Assembly (NCBI RefSeq): GCF_030272615.1
Contig: NC_081413.1
Span: forward strand, 561,923,010 to 561,987,009
From: Cryptomeria japonica
Lineage: Eukaryota; Streptophyta; Pinopsida; Cupressales; Cupressaceae
DNA length: 64,000 nt
Direction of reading: 5' to 3'
Shown: in pieces, positions 32,701-44,639 of the stretch
Numbering within the stretch: position 1 is the first letter of the stretch
Layout of the letters: every line of letters starts with the position of its first letter
Program-made: the position numbers and the translations under genes
Notes under the pieces: model-generated
Database searches by the model: none
What the model was told of the DNA's origin: nothing
Seen by the model: the letters and a program-made list of their open reading frames with translations, nothing else

Positions 32701-34359
32701 CCTTAGAGGGCTCCTTATGTATCAGTTTTGTACCATTTTGTATTATGATGTAGATACCTTTGGGTGATTGTAGCCATATGATTTTGACATCATTGTATCA
32801 TGACACTTATGATTATATATATATGAGATGATTCACCTTTGTGGCAACTATATGCATGTGTACCTATGTGATGTATGTTTCTATGATGTTTATGATATGG
32901 ATGCAAATATGTACATGGTGAAATGCAATATTTTTGTTCTTTTATGTTTTTAATATGTTATGCATGATGCAAATGTGAATGTATGAAATGCTTATATGTG
33001 GTAATGCAGGTGCAACTACATGAAATGCAAATATTTTTGGTGTGTCATTATACTCAATCATGTGATAGCAGGCTACACGAACTCAGGACGGACGATGAAG
33101 GTCAATCAAGAAAGGGGGATGAAAGATAGAAGATATCAAAGTGAAAGAGCTTCTTGTGAGTTATCATCATTGAGCTTTATTATGGCAAAATAGGTTATGA
33201 CAATTGAGGCATATATTCGACCCAGAAAGTCATTGTACCTGTTTGCATGGAGATAAGACAGTCGCAAACAAGGAATGCCCCAGTTCACACTAGACTTAGA
33301 GTGTCCTCATATCCTTGGACAAGTCATAGCATTACTAAGAGACAATCCGTAGACAACAAAGAAAATAGGTGACGATACCCCATCCTCGCCTTTCTATTCA
33401 AAGACATCCTAGAGATAGAATCTCTAGTCAGAGACATCCTGGAAAAGCTAAAAGACATGTCACCAAAAGATAAAACCAAAAAAGAAAACCAAGACTCTAC
33501 ACCAACATCCACTGTAGTCCTCAAGTTTTAGTGTCTCTTGTCACTTGTATAAGTCTTATTTGATTGTGGTCACAATGTTTACTTTCACAAAAAGGATAGA
33601 TATCACTGAACCATATGTTGTCTGAGTTTGTTGAAAGATTTGATTTGTTGAAGCCCATTGTTACTATTGTGTCTAATCTGAAACTGACTGAATCCATGCA
33701 ACTGATACTTTATTGCGGAGAAGATGGAACTTTATTGCGGATTGGTGATGCAAGTGTTTCTTTATTACGGATTTTGCGTAGATAAACTAAAGAAAAGTGG
33801 AAGAAACTGTACTCCTCGAAACATGTAATGTTCTCAGTTCCACACCTATCACTAGATGTAGGATTTGCCTTAGCCACAGATAGGAGCTGATTTATTATGG
33901 ATGGAAAGAGGGGAAAAGGGAGGTTTATTATGAATGGCAATGGAAAGAGGGGAAAAGGGAGGTTTATTATGAATGGCTTAACCAATCTTGGGTAGATCAA
34001 TAGCAAACCATGATGGGAATGGTAAGTTTATTATGAATGAAGAGGTTATGAGTGTGTGCACAGTGAAGGGATGAAAGTGAATCCTAAAGGAGAGAGGAGC
34101 AATGTCTCTACACATGGCACCGGTGACCCAGTTTTCACCATGGTACTTGCCCAGGGCACCACCAAAGTGGTTTTCACTGTTGGACAAAATGTGTTATTTT
34201 ATTTTTTTTTGTATTTTTGAATTGGGATACTCTGAAGAGCTATGTGTAAAACCTGCGAAGGTGCATTCTATTGATGGGATCTTGCAAAGGTTCACCCTCT
34301 GTAGTTGAGAGCTAATATGCACGAGATCCATATGCTGTTGTGATGATGTAAGGACCAAG
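32701..34359. other. E3 region between the convergent PMD and pol units
   Basis: No protein domain. 32820-33060 is TATG/ATGC-rich. 33890-33975 holds two tandem copies of a unit of about 42 bases containing 'ggaaagaggggaaaaggga' and 'ggtttattatgaatgg', with partial copies on either side. It probably contains the 3' ends of both transcripts. Confidence 0.55.
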
Positions 34360-35494
34360 CCTGTTTGGTTCGAACTCGCCCTTCTTCTCTCTGTCTTGCT
34401 GATTTTTAGGATTTTCTTTGAGAACTAAGTTGCCCACCTCAAATGTGCAAGGCTTCACTTTATGATTGTAGTTGCAACTCATTCATTGTTGATAAGCCTT
34501 GAGATGATTAAAAGCAGTTTGTCTTCATTCATCCAATAGTTCAATTTCTTGTAAGCGAGAGACCCTGTAGTCTTCATCACTGATAATGTTTTGCAAAGAG
34601 ACTCGTAAGGAGGGTAACTCGACCTCAATAGACAAGATAGCTTCAACGTCGTAGACAAGTGAATAGGGTGTAGCTCCTGTAGGTGTGCAGACGCTTGTGC
34701 GGTAGGCCCAAAGTGTGGGATTAAGTTGGATATGCCAATTATGGCCAACATCGTTGACTGTCTTTTTTAAGATTTTAAGGATTGTTTTATTAGATGCCTC
34801 AACTTGACCATTACCTTGGAGGTAATATGGTGTGGAGAAATGATGGGTAATATGGAAGCGGCCACAGAGTTCACGAACATCTTGATTTTTGAAGGGACAC
34901 CCGTTATTGGTGATGATGGAAACAGGAATACTATATCGACAAATGATATAGTTGAGAATGAATGTAGCAATTTGTTTTCTAGTAACTTGTGTGAGAGGCA
35001 CGACTTCGATCCGCTTTGTGAAATACTCTGTGGCAGTGATAATGAATTTATGACCGTTGGAAGAAGGAGGGTGAATCTTGCCTATGAGATCAAGTCTCCA
35101 TTGACAAAAGGGCCAAGGAGTCGCAATTGGTTGAAGTTCTTGCATTGGTGCATGGATGAGGTCTCCATGAAGTTGACACTGCTTACATTTCTTGACAAAC
35201 TAATATGAGTCTTTTTCCATGTTGGGCCAGTAATATCTAGTCCTGATGAGTTTCTTGGCTAAGGTAGGACCACTAGAATGTGGACCACATATCCCTTCAT
35301 GTACTTCATGTAACACAACTTGAGCTTCGTCGCTTTCTAAACATCTAAGAAGAGTGCCATCTAGACCTCGACGGTATAGTATATCGGCTAAAATGATGTA
35401 TCAAGAAGATTGGCAAATGAAAGTGCGACGTTGGTTATTGGATAGGTCAGGAGGAAGGGTATTGTCACGAAGGTATGTGAAAATGGAACCATAT
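34360..35494 (-). pseudogene. E3 integrase
   Basis: Same frame as the second RNase H. The zinc domain is readable upstream (VVLHEVHEGICGPHSSGPTL, then VKKCKQCQLHGD). The core follows: PFCQWRLDLIGKIHPPSSNG (first Asp kept), VSIITNNGCPFKNQDVREL (second catalytic position Asn instead of Asp) and YYLQGNGQVEASNKTILKIL (Glu kept). The C-terminal part NPTLWAYRTSVCTPTGATPY follows, with no chromodomain seen. The enzyme would insert the cDNA; the D-to-N change and stops at about 35494 and 35195 predict loss of activity. Confidence 0.85.
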
Positions 35495-35496
35495 AA

Positions 35497-36165
35497 CTAG
35501 GACTCAAGACCAATAACACATATCATCTCAGTAGGAGTGATTTCATATGAGGGAACCAAAAGGTTATCCACCAAGAACTCATAGTGGGTCTCATTCGGTG
35601 GTAGATCGATTAGTGAAGCAATTGTAACCATGGCATCTGCGGCTCGATTATGCTCTCTGGGTATCTGCTCAAAGTCTATCTTCATGAAATGTTGTTTTAG
35701 GTCATCCACCATTCTTTTGTAAGGCATTAATTTATTATCCTTTGTTTGGTAGTCATCAGTTTCTTGACGAATTACAAGTTGAGAGTCCCCATAAACATGA
35801 AGTTCCTGGATCTTCCACTGAACTGCAATTCGTAATCCAATTGTTAATGCCTCATATTTCACTATGCTATTAGTGTAGGGAAAGGATAATCGATATGATT
35901 TTGGTATAGAATCCCCTTGAGGAGTTATGAAGAGGATGCTAGCTCCTGCCCCATGCTGTGTGTATGAGCCATCAAAGTATAGTTGCCAAGGCTTTGCATG
36001 TGACACTGTTAAAATGGATTTGTCTGGAAATTTTGAAATTAGAGGAACATCATCTAACATTGGAGCATTTGCTAACTGATCTATGATAGCTTGTCCTTTT
36101 ATTTCTTTTCTATCCACATATTCAATGTTGAATTCACTTAGGAGCATCACCCAGTAATTGTTTCT
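35497..36165 (-). pseudogene. E3 second (archaeal-type) RNase H
   Basis: A 217-residue frame. After FNIEYVDRKEIKGQAIIDQL comes WQLYFDGSYTQHGAGASILF (first Asp), NSIVKYEALTIGLRIAVQ (Glu), LHVYGDSQLVIRQETDDYQT (Asp) and REHNRAADAMVTIASL (His/Asp), so all expected RNase H residues are visible. This extra domain after the ordinary RNase H is typical of the Tat lineage. Confidence 0.85.
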
Positions 36166-36500
36166 TTATTGAGAAGGTATTTCAATGGATCGATTCTTGC
36201 AACCAACTTAGTTTTATGAGTTAGCATGTAATGTCATAATTTTTGCGAAGCAAAGACCACAACGAGACATGCACGCTTAATTGGTGTGTAATTTATCTCA
36301 TATCCTACTAATGTGAGACTGATATAGTATACTGCCTTTTCTTTGCCCTTAGCAACTTGTTGTGCTAAGAGTGCCCCCAGTGTTGTTGAAGTAGCTGATA
36401 TGTATAGTAATAGAGGTTGATCTAGAACTGGTGGCATCAAACTGGCAGATTCAAAAGATAATCTTTGAATGTCTGGAAAGCTCATTGACAATTATCATCC
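36166..36500 (-). pseudogene. E3 RNase H (first)
   Basis: Fragment LLLYISATSTTLGALLAQQV, VYYISLTLVGYEINYTPIKR and ACLVVVFASQKL. It is out of frame with RT, and the downstream part is shifted again before 36150. The catalytic Asp of the usual 'Y.D.S..A.GAVL' reads Ser (YISATSTT), so activity is doubtful. Confidence 0.75.
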
Positions 36501-37231
36501 CATTTGAATTTGATGTTTTTATGTAGCAAGTGCTGAAAAGGATTACATTTATCTGCAAGTTGTGCTATGAATCTTCATATGGACTGAAGTCTCCCTTGCA
36601 AAGATCGAAGTTGACTAATATTTCTTGGTGGTTGCATCTCTAGGATGGCCTTGAATTTTGCTGGATCAGCTTCGATTCCTCTTTTTGAGACAATGAATCC
36701 CAGGAGCTTCCCGGAGGTTACTCCAAAGACACATTTCTTGGGGTTTAATCTTACTTTATACTTTTCCAACTGATCAAATACGACTAAAAGTATTTCCAAA
36801 TGTGTATTTCTATCTATTGATTTACCCAAGAGGTCATCAACATAATCTTCCACAGTAACATGCATGAGATCATGAAAGATAGTAGTCATCGCTCTTTGAT
36901 ATGTAGCGCCTGCATTTTTTAGCCCAAAGGGCATGACATTCCAGCAGAAGGTTCCCCAAGGACAAGTAAATTTTGTTTTGTGTTGATCCTCAGATGTGAT
37001 TTTTATTTGATTGTAACCAGAGAATCCATCCATCAAAGATAACATCACATGACCTACTATGAGATCAACAATAAAGTCAATATTTGGTAATGGAAAATCG
37101 TCCTTAGGACAAGCTTTGTTGATGTCTTTGAAATCTGTACATATTCTGATACTACGGTCTGGTTTACTGACAGGCACTAAGTTGGAGATCCATTTGGGAT
37201 AATCAATTGGGCGTATGAATCTGACATCCAA
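36501..37231 (-). pseudogene. E3 reverse transcriptase
   Basis: A 218-residue frame (36575-37231). It reads FIRPIDYPKWISNLVPVSKP, IRICTDFKDINKACPKDDFP, MDGFSGYNQIKITSEDQHKT, FCWNVMPFGLKNAGATYQRA, then the intact catalytic box YVDD at 36833-36844, then LNPKKCVFGVTSGKLLGFIV. The domain is well preserved apart from the frameshifts on both sides (about 37235-37265 and 36500-36575). Confidence 0.88.
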
Positions 37232-38708
37232 TAATTTCTCAAGCTCTGCTTTGACTAATTACTGCCACTTGTGGATGCATCTTTCTTAATATCTGTTTCA
37301 CTGGTTTTGCCCCCGGTTTAACTATCAAATGATGCATTACCAAATCCAGATCCAATCCAAGCATATCAGTGTATGACCATGCAAAGTTGATTTGTCGTTC
37401 TGTGAAGAAACTTATGAACTTTGACCTTTCTGACTCTATCAAAGATTGAGCCAGGAATATGTTGTGTGGAACTTCTTCTATGCCAATGTTTGTTTTGATA
37501 GTCTCCTCTACCAACATGGATGACTTTTCTTCATGTGATGCTGGGAGAATGTCGAGCCTTCCATCTTCGGGTGCCTCAGAGGGGTTTTCGCCCTTCGATA
37601 CCTCCTTTCTTTTTACTTTTTTGGGGTCAGATAGCACCACAACCTAGTTTTCACCATAAGACCCTTGATTTGTTTTTATTTTTATATTTTTGCGACTGGA
37701 AGGCCCAACACCCTCACCAAAATATGCCACGCCGTTGAGTTCTATAGTGTATCCCACTTTATGGTCCATAGGGGGAAGATCATCTCATATGCCAAGATAG
37801 TCAATAAAAGCTTCATCATTTTGGAATGTGTCAAATTGTGCAGGTCCGTCATGGTCCCAGTCAATAAGTTGGTGGTGAACAAGGGGAAGGCCTTTGATGT
37901 CTTCAAAGTTAGCAGGGCTAAGAGTGAAGATGTAGTTATATTCAGGTATGTCGAGGTAGTTACCAAGGCCATCGTTGGCACTCTCCTCATCACTCTCGAT
38001 CGTGAACGAATCCAAATTGTCATCACTAGTAGCGCATTCTAGGATAGGTGTTCTCATTCTATGTGATTTCGACCTGGAACCTAGAGGTAAGGACTGTTTG
38101 GGATCCTTTGAGATTGTTTCTTGACCAACTTTGAATTTTCTATAAAATTCCTCTTCTTCTGTGGGTTCACCTGGTTCTCTAAATGTCTCAACGAGCTCAT
38201 AGTCATTGGAGGATTTGTCTGAACCCCATTCCCATTCATTGGAGTCTGTGGAATAGCGATTCTCTTATTGAATTTTGGCAGCTTTGATTTATAATGCTTC
38301 TTCTGTCTTTTGAGTGTGGACCTTGGAAGTCATGAAACCAAGTCCCTTCAAGCGTTCCTTTTTGAATGTCAATTCAGGTTGTAAAGGTTCAATTATGCCT
38401 TCCTTTCTTAAGCCAAGAGGGCTTTTGCCATCATACCCAAATTTTTGTAGGATCTTGAACCCTTTGCCATACTTTTCACATGGTATGCTGATGTGATCTT
38501 GTGTATCATTTTTAGGGTCTTTGTAAAGTATTTTGTATAAGTCTTCCTATTCCATCTCACCCCATTTTTGGAAGATTGTAGGATCCCATTTAAGTGTAAT
38601 GATAGCTACCCGCTTAGTAGGATGTGGTCATCCATATTCTTTTGGTGAACTCATGACTTGTTGTAGGTGCATGGTTTGATTCAAAGTGTATTCACCCATG
38701 CTCTTGTC
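37232..38708 (-). pseudogene. E3 protease-RT linker region
   Basis: Mostly one frame, the same as protease, with stops. Visible blocks are LIDWDHDGPAQFDTFQNDEA (37785-38057) and then 37239-37640 with HNIFLAQSLIESERSKFISF, INFAWSYTDMLGLDLDLVMH and GAKPVKQILRKMHPQVAV. The last block is the conserved segment before RT in Tat-like elements. A frameshift near 37235-37265 separates it from RT. Confidence 0.7.
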
Positions 38709-39530
38709 CTAGAATTTGCCTTTAAGCTCACCTTGTTTTGATGTCGAAGGTTTTAATGATTCAGGATCAATGTATGTAGAAGAAGGAACAGCTTCACGAT
38801 TACTAGGAATGATTGTCTCAGTTTTTGGTCTCAAGTTATTGCAGTATATGAATGGTTTAGGATCTCCATTAACTGTTATTTCAACTCCATTGTAAGGAAA
38901 CTTAATGCATTGGTGGTATGTAGATGGGAATGCCCTCATTTCATGAATCCAAGGACGTCCTAGTAAGATATTGTATGTGAGATCCAGGTCTAGGACTTGA
39001 CAAACCACATCCTTTGTAACTAGCCCAACTCTGAGAGGTAAGGTGACTGTGCCTTTGGATGAACGCTCTTCGTCATCATATGCCTTGATGGTAATTTTGT
39101 TTGTAGAATTCACCACTTTATCAGAATATCCCAATTGTTTAATAGTTCTCAATGTACAAATGTTTAGACCCGCTCCTCCATCTATCAGGACTCGTTTTAT
39201 TTGATGTTTGTGTATGAAGGCTTCAATGTGTAGTGGTGCATTATGTGGCTGACTTACGAAGGCGTCATCGGCTTCTGTGAATGTAAGGGAGTGTGGAATG
39301 GACAGGTATCCCACCATGGCTTGAAACTGGTCCACATTCAGATTAGTGGGGACAGAGGTTTCTCTCAAAGTTTTATCAAGGATGGCTTTATGTGCAGGGG
39401 ATATGCGTAAGAGCTCAAGGATTGAGATAAGCGCGGGTGTCTTCCCTAATTGTTCTACAAGGTCATGCTCAGGCTTGGTTAATGAAGAAGTGGTGTGTTT
39501 AGTGGGAGCACCTTGCAAAGTGAATTTATC
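38709..39530 (-). pseudogene. E3 protease
   Basis: A 269-residue frame with the retropepsin core HQIKRVLIDGGAGLNICTLR (D-G-G-A, usual for these elements), LPLRVGLVTKDVVCQVLDLD and YNILLGRPWIHEMRAFPSTY, and a Gly/Asn/Pro tail. It is in frame with the knuckle-bearing part of gag, separated only by TGA at 39528-39530. The protease would mature Gag and Pol. Confidence 0.82.
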
Positions 39531-40025
39531 TCAATGAGTTGTGACATTACATTCAGAGGTAGGTTCGGAAGAAGATCCAATGCCTTCTAGGACAATCTTG
39601 GGTCTTTGGGTAGAATTCTCATGTGTTTTGTCCTTGATGATAATGGTAGAGACATAATTATCCATCAAAATGTGATTGATGGTTGAATCATAATTGTAGG
39701 ATGCTTTGGTATAGTTGGTTTGGTCATCTATGGCTTTAGATTTTCCTTTGTCATTCTTTGGGAATGGTTCCTTAAACATCTCATGTTCTTGATTGGATGA
39801 ATGTCCTTCAATCTCAATGTTGCCTCTATCAATGAGATCTTGTATGATGTTCTTCAATCGATGACAATTTCCTATCTTATGACCCTTGCTCTTGTGAAAT
39901 TCACAATACTCATCATCATTCCACCAATTTGGTTTGACCTTTGGTTCATATGGAGGAAAATTTGGAATTGTGATTACCTTGTTTGCCACTAGCTTCTTGA
40001 AAATTGACTCAAGTGTTTCTCCCAA
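39531..40025 (-). pseudogene. E3 gag C-terminal part with zinc knuckle
   Basis: LVANKVITIPNFPPYEPKVK leads to the knuckle DDEYCEFHKSKGHKIGNCHR (CX2HX4HX4C), the same variant as in E1. The frame is shifted relative to the gag core; the shift lies between 39989 and 40025. Confidence 0.8.
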
Positions 40026-40836
40026 TGGAGTGTACTTCCTTCATGACTTGAAGCTATTTGAGTATTCACTTGATTGTTTGTAGGGCTTGATCCAGAAAAA
40101 ATGATTTTGGGTCGCACTGTATTGGCATCAACAACACCATCGTTGACTGTGTTCTTGTTTTTATTCCAAAATCTTGGCTTGTCTTTTCCTTTAAAGTCCT
40201 CTTTGTTTTCCTTGAATATCTTAATGACTCCTTGTTCAATTAGGACCTTTTTTGTCACTAAGCCCTTTTCAATAACATCCTTGAAAGTGGACAAGCAAGC
40301 TTTTCTCAGGTCATAACCAATGTCTTTCTTAACATTTTGGGTGAACATCTCTACCATTTGTTTTTGTGGAATTTCACAAGAGCATCTGCTGGCTAGATTT
40401 CTCCATCTTTGTAAAAATGATGAAAAAGATTCTCCAGCCTTTTGCTTGGTGTTGCACAAGGTAGTGACTGATATGTCTGTCTCTATGTTGTATGAGAAAT
40501 GTTGGATAAATGCCTCTGCTAAGTCACCCCATGACTTAATTCCGGGTGGGAGTTGGGAGAACCATTCCATAGCTTGATCACCTAAGCTTTGTGGGAATAA
40601 TCTCATCAAATATGTCTCTTCTGCTGCTACCTCAATGCAAGCTGTGAAAAATTGTCTTATATGTGCCTTAGGATCCCCTTTTCCTCTGTACTTATCAAAC
40701 TTAGGCGTCACTAAATGTGTAGGAAATGGAGACATTGGAATGCTTTTGTCAAATGGATAGGGACATATGTCTCTCATTGTGTAAGTTGGCTTTGGTGTAT
40801 TTATGTCCTCCATTTTCTTTTGTAAATCCTTGATTT
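39989..40836 (-). pseudogene. E3 gag core
   Basis: MEDINTPKPTYTMRDICPYP begins at 40813. The gag core follows: KFDKYRGKGDPKAHIRQFFT, LMRLFPQSLGDQAMEWFSQL, WGDLAEAFIQHFSYNIE and ESFSSFLQRWRNLASRC. The frame is continuous upstream with the N-terminal part except for two adjacent stops (TAA TAA at about 40834-40840, in LE**IKDLQKKM). The capsid-like domain would assemble the particle. Confidence 0.85.
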
Positions 40837-41741
40837 ATTATTCCAAATTGCTCTTAGGTGGAGATCGACTTCTTGGACCATACCCCATGCCTGAACCAAT
40901 GTGCGGAGGAGGAGCATGTTGCATATATGGATGATATTGATCATACACATGTTCATATGGAGGAGGTCTATAATGATGTTGCGTATATAGACCACTTGGT
41001 ATATAGTCATAATGAGGAATGGAATATCTGTTTTGTCCATGTATACCATACTCTATAGGAATGTCATGAGTTTGTTCTAGTGTGTTGCCCCCAATTTTGA
41101 TGCGGGGTTTCCTTGTGTCCAAATTTTGAACATGCCTTTGGATATCTGATTGCTTTGGTGGTTCCTTAGCCTTGGCATATTTTTCTGCATAAAGATTTCC
41201 ATAATGGTCTGCGAAGGTGAGTATCATATGCTTGACCATGTGTGTATGGGACCTCTGGTTTTTGAAACAAAGATGATGGTGATTCAAGCACCATATGTGG
41301 TCCTCTATTGCCTCCACTATTAGGCCTCCTTTGATCCATGTTGGAGTGATTTTGTTGCAAAGGTCTATGTTCCATTATTTGCGACATGTCAAAATCATGA
41401 GGGATCTTGGCTCCACTTTGTGCCATCACTTGTAAAAAATATTGTCTATCTCTCCTCATTATTTCCTCAACCAATCGATTGAAATGGGGATTCATAATGG
41501 TGTCTTCCACTTCTTCCGAATGTACTGAAAAGTTGTCCATATTGTCATTGTGTGTACCATTCTTGTTTGTAGTGTCCATGTTCTCAACATTTGGAATGTT
41601 TCTATAGGCATCCATGTCAGGTAATGTGTTATGATCAGTATTGAAAAAGATATCATTGTCATACTCATAGACACTCATGTTTGCGGACTCTTGAGCCTCT
41701 TTAGTTTCTCTCCTAGATTTTTGGGAATGGGTTTCAACCAT
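40837..41741 (-). pseudogene. E3 gag N-terminal region
   Basis: From ATG at 41741: MVETHSQKSRRETKEAQESA, HFNRLVEEIMRRDRQYFLQV, then low-complexity Asn/His/Tyr/Pro-rich sequence. One frameshift (41166-41317) switches to a frame reading FADHYGNLYAEKYAKAKEPP and YRPPPYEHVYDQYHPYMQHA. Such disordered N-termini are common before Tat gag cores. The start is chosen as the first ATG after the leader. Confidence 0.7.
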
Positions 41742-42234
41742 GAACTAGGCATTGACCAAGATGTGTGAGACTAGATGAAAATGGAAAGAGTATGGAAGAC
41801 CAAGAGTTGGATGAAATGTAAATGAATCTAAGGTGTACTTGCAATGTCCAAAGTGTAAGACCAAGTATGTATGTAGTAGAGTAGGTGTGACTTCCAAAGA
41901 GATGATAGTTTCTCTTGATGAGGTAAGTTGACCTTAACTCCAAGTAAGACCAAATGAGACCCAAAGGTGATAGACCTTGATGAGGGACCACTTAGCAAAA
42001 TGTTGTTGTATGTAGTGTGTTGACAAAGTATGATGAGGACAAGCAAGTGACCTTTTGACTCAAGTTTAGACAAATGTGAATGTCATGTAAGGTGTAAAGA
42101 AATGATGGACTTTGTGAGACCCAAAGACAGATTGAATGCTAGATGAAAAACCCAGAGAGATAACCTAGGAAGCTCAATAAGTCTGAAACTAATTGTTCTT
42201 GTTTGTTGAATGAAAGTTTTCAATCCTGAACACA

Positions 42235-42455
42235 GACATGCCTATATACTTCATAGGTGTGCTTAAAGGACACAGACGCTATTCAGTAAGACACAGACGT
42301 GCTTAAATGATATAGACGTGGTTCTATCAGACATAGACACATTTTTGAGATGCTGTAAATGCATGTTGCTCAAAAGACACAAACGTGTTTCTGCCTTTCA
42401 CAAACGCGTTTAGATGACACAGATGTGGTTCTGTCAGACACAGACACATTTTTGC
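42235..42455 (-). repeat. CGCGTCTGTG-type motif cluster 1 in E3 leader
   Basis: About nine copies on the plus strand of 'acacagacgc', 'agacacagacgtg' or 'cacaaacgcg'. Read on the minus, gag-sense strand they are GCGTCTGTGTC, CACGTTTGTGTC and so on. Confidence 0.75.
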
Positions 42456-43664
42456 AAACTTTGTGCAATTTTTCCAATCTATGAAGTTGTTTTGTTGTGA
42501 CCAAATCTGAATGTTTGACTATTTTTCGTGACAAGAGGACACAGTGTTGATGAAGACTCAATGTTTGCAAGTGTTTAGACTCCAAAATGACTCCAAAAAA
42601 AAAGTGTGTTATTTGATGTAAAATTGTTTTGCATACACTTGAAGACACAAAAGACACAATGTTTTGATGTTTGGTCTTAAATGTTTGATTGTTTAAAATA
42701 AAGCAAGCACAATTCTTATGGCTAGCCAAGATAATAGTTGTTGATCCCACATGGAGTTTCCCCCGAGGCTATGCTATTCAGAGCGGATACTTAGATGCTT
42801 GACCCCACTGGCTCCACCCTTGGCACTCACTTCTTGGGGCAGCCAAGCATCAGTCCCCACAAAAACTCCTCGTGGCGAACTTTGTATCTCTACTAAGAAC
42901 CATATGTGTGTGGGCCGCTACTAGAGGTCCGACCTCCTGCCCCAACAACTAAAAGGATTTTGGCTTCTAAAGAAAAAAGGTGCTAGTAAGGGCATCCGCT
43001 CATGTGGCCATACATGTGGCACTTTCAGCTCTATAAATACAGAAGGCTCCCAGTCAGTAAGGGTTACGCCCTACAATTGATCAAATAAATTTGATCAAAC
43101 GGGTTTATGGGGAGACATAGTGTAGGTATGAACTAATTAGCACACGTTATCCATAGTTTTCACCATGAATACAATTATTTATAGTGGTTTGGAAGAAGAT
43201 GGATTTTCTTTTGCTACCACTTGGGTCGTTCTCTCCTCACTAGTAGTCCTAATGACCACACGGGGAGACAGGCCCTCTAAAGATTAAACAAAAAGAGGCT
43301 ATTGCTCAAGACACAAAAGACAATGGTTCAATTTTAGTGCACCAATTGAAGTGTTTGCTAATCTATGAAAACAAGGCACACAATAAAGATCAAAAACCCT
43401 TGCCAAGGTCCTGCAACAAAGATCTATTAGTAGTTTGGATTGTTTCAAATAATTACCCCTTCCTGCAAGCACACAAGCTAGGTAAATTTAGATCCAAAAG
43501 ACTTTGTGAAATAGGGGCCTTTGATAAAACAATTTTTCTTTCAAGACAAGCTACACCAATTTTGTTAGCTAGATTTGAAGATGTTAGCTCAAAATAAACC
43601 AAATCTGAAATCTGAATGACGCAAAACCGAATCAAAGAAAACCCAAAATGTAACAAATTCACAC

Positions 43665-43905
43665 AGACGCCGTTATAAGAAACACAAACGCTATAAAATT
43701 TCACTGACACGCCTAAAGCCGACACAGACGCGGTTCCAGGACACAGACGCGGCTCCTAGATGCAGATGCGCCTGAAAACTCCACAGACGCGACTTTCAGA
43801 ATCTACAGAAAAATAAAATACTATCAAGGATGCAGACGCGATTCCAGATGTCACAAACGCGATAGAAAATCAAAAACGCGATCCGAAAGTACGCAGACGC
43901 GAAAA
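43665..43905 (-). repeat. CGCGTCTGTG-type motif cluster 2 in E3 leader
   Basis: About ten copies, for example 'gacacagacgcggttcc', 'ccacagacgcgactttc' and 'tcacaaacgcgat', at 15-40-base spacing just downstream of the primer site in gag sense. Confidence 0.78.
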
Positions 43906-43989
43906 TATCAAAATGTTGTCGGAAATGTCAGATCTGCAACTTCAAAACACAAAATCTGCAACAAAAGATGTTAACTGCAAAAGGGACAA

Positions 43990-44012
43990 GAGTCCCACCA
44001 GGTGTGCCAAAA
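43990..44012 (-). promoter_or_regulatory. E3 candidate primer binding site
   Basis: The minus strand next to the 5' LTR is 'ttttggcacacctggtggga'. TGG starts three bases in, as in E1. The primer tRNA is not assigned. Confidence 0.6.
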
Positions 44013-44639
44013 TGTATACGGTGAAAATGGACACAACAATATTGAAAGACTAAATTAATTCAACCACAAAACCCTAGCCTAACAACAACAAAGATCCACC
44101 ATAATATATGAAGATTACCTAAGGCAATGCAAATCAAATGAAATCACAAAGATTATACCATCACATGTCCAATAGGGTTTGGATCTTCATTATTCCTATC
44201 TCCATTGATCTTGCTTGATATATTTGCTCTCAGATTTTATGTGTGCACAAGAGTTCAACAAAGAACGGAAATGTGGTTGCAAGTAGGATTGCATATGAAT
44301 GTTCAAAAACGTAGTGTAGTCGAGTCGTAAGCAGGGGTTGATAATGAAGGAAACATCTCCTTATATAGAAGGCACCATAAGAAATGGAGGGATAATATTG
44401 AGAGGTGTAAAAGATAAATGGTTGGCTATGATTAGAGGGTAGGTAGAGAAAATAAGAAAATAATGAGAGGGTAGGTAGTGTAGGAAATAAGAGATGAATG
44501 ACATGTGTCATGGGTAGAAAAGGCTAATGAATTAATTAAATAAATAAGAATTTATTCAATTAATAGAAGAATTAGGCTAAAATAATTAAATAAATAAAAA
44601 TATTTATTTAATTAGACATGACAATTTTAGGTGTCTACA
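44013..44639 (-). repeat. E3 5' LTR (right)
   Basis: Plus strand 'tgtatacggtgaaaatgg' to 'ttaggtgtctaca', 627 bases, near-identical to 28699-29463 apart from fewer AT palindromes. Minus-strand TATA box CTATATAAGG at 44359-44368. It probably drives the gag-pol transcript. Confidence 0.92.

Larger units (their letters stand above)
41742..43989 (-). other. E3 5' leader
   Basis: 2.2-kb untranslated leader. Two clusters of the 'ACAGACGCG' motif (minus strand CGCGTCTGT) lie at 42235-42455 and 43665-43905; between them sequence is unique. No domain is seen in its frames. Confidence 0.65.
28699..44639 (-). mobile_element. E3: 15.9-kb Tat-like Ty3/gypsy element with antisense PMD gene
   Basis: Minus-strand LTR retrotransposon. 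5' LTR 44013-44639, 3' LTR 28699-29463, ends TGTAG...TACA, TSD ATATG (28694-28698)/GTATG (44640-44644). Gag, protease, RT, RNase H, a second RNase H and integrase are readable between 41741 and about 34360. A plant mobile domain gene lies in the opposite direction at 30797-32700. Long non-coding parts flank both. A second RNase H after the first is a hallmark of the Tat lineage, and large size and extra ORFs fit it. Several stops and frameshifts and a mutated integrase make this copy non-autonomous. It is the youngest layer of the nest. Confidence 0.92.
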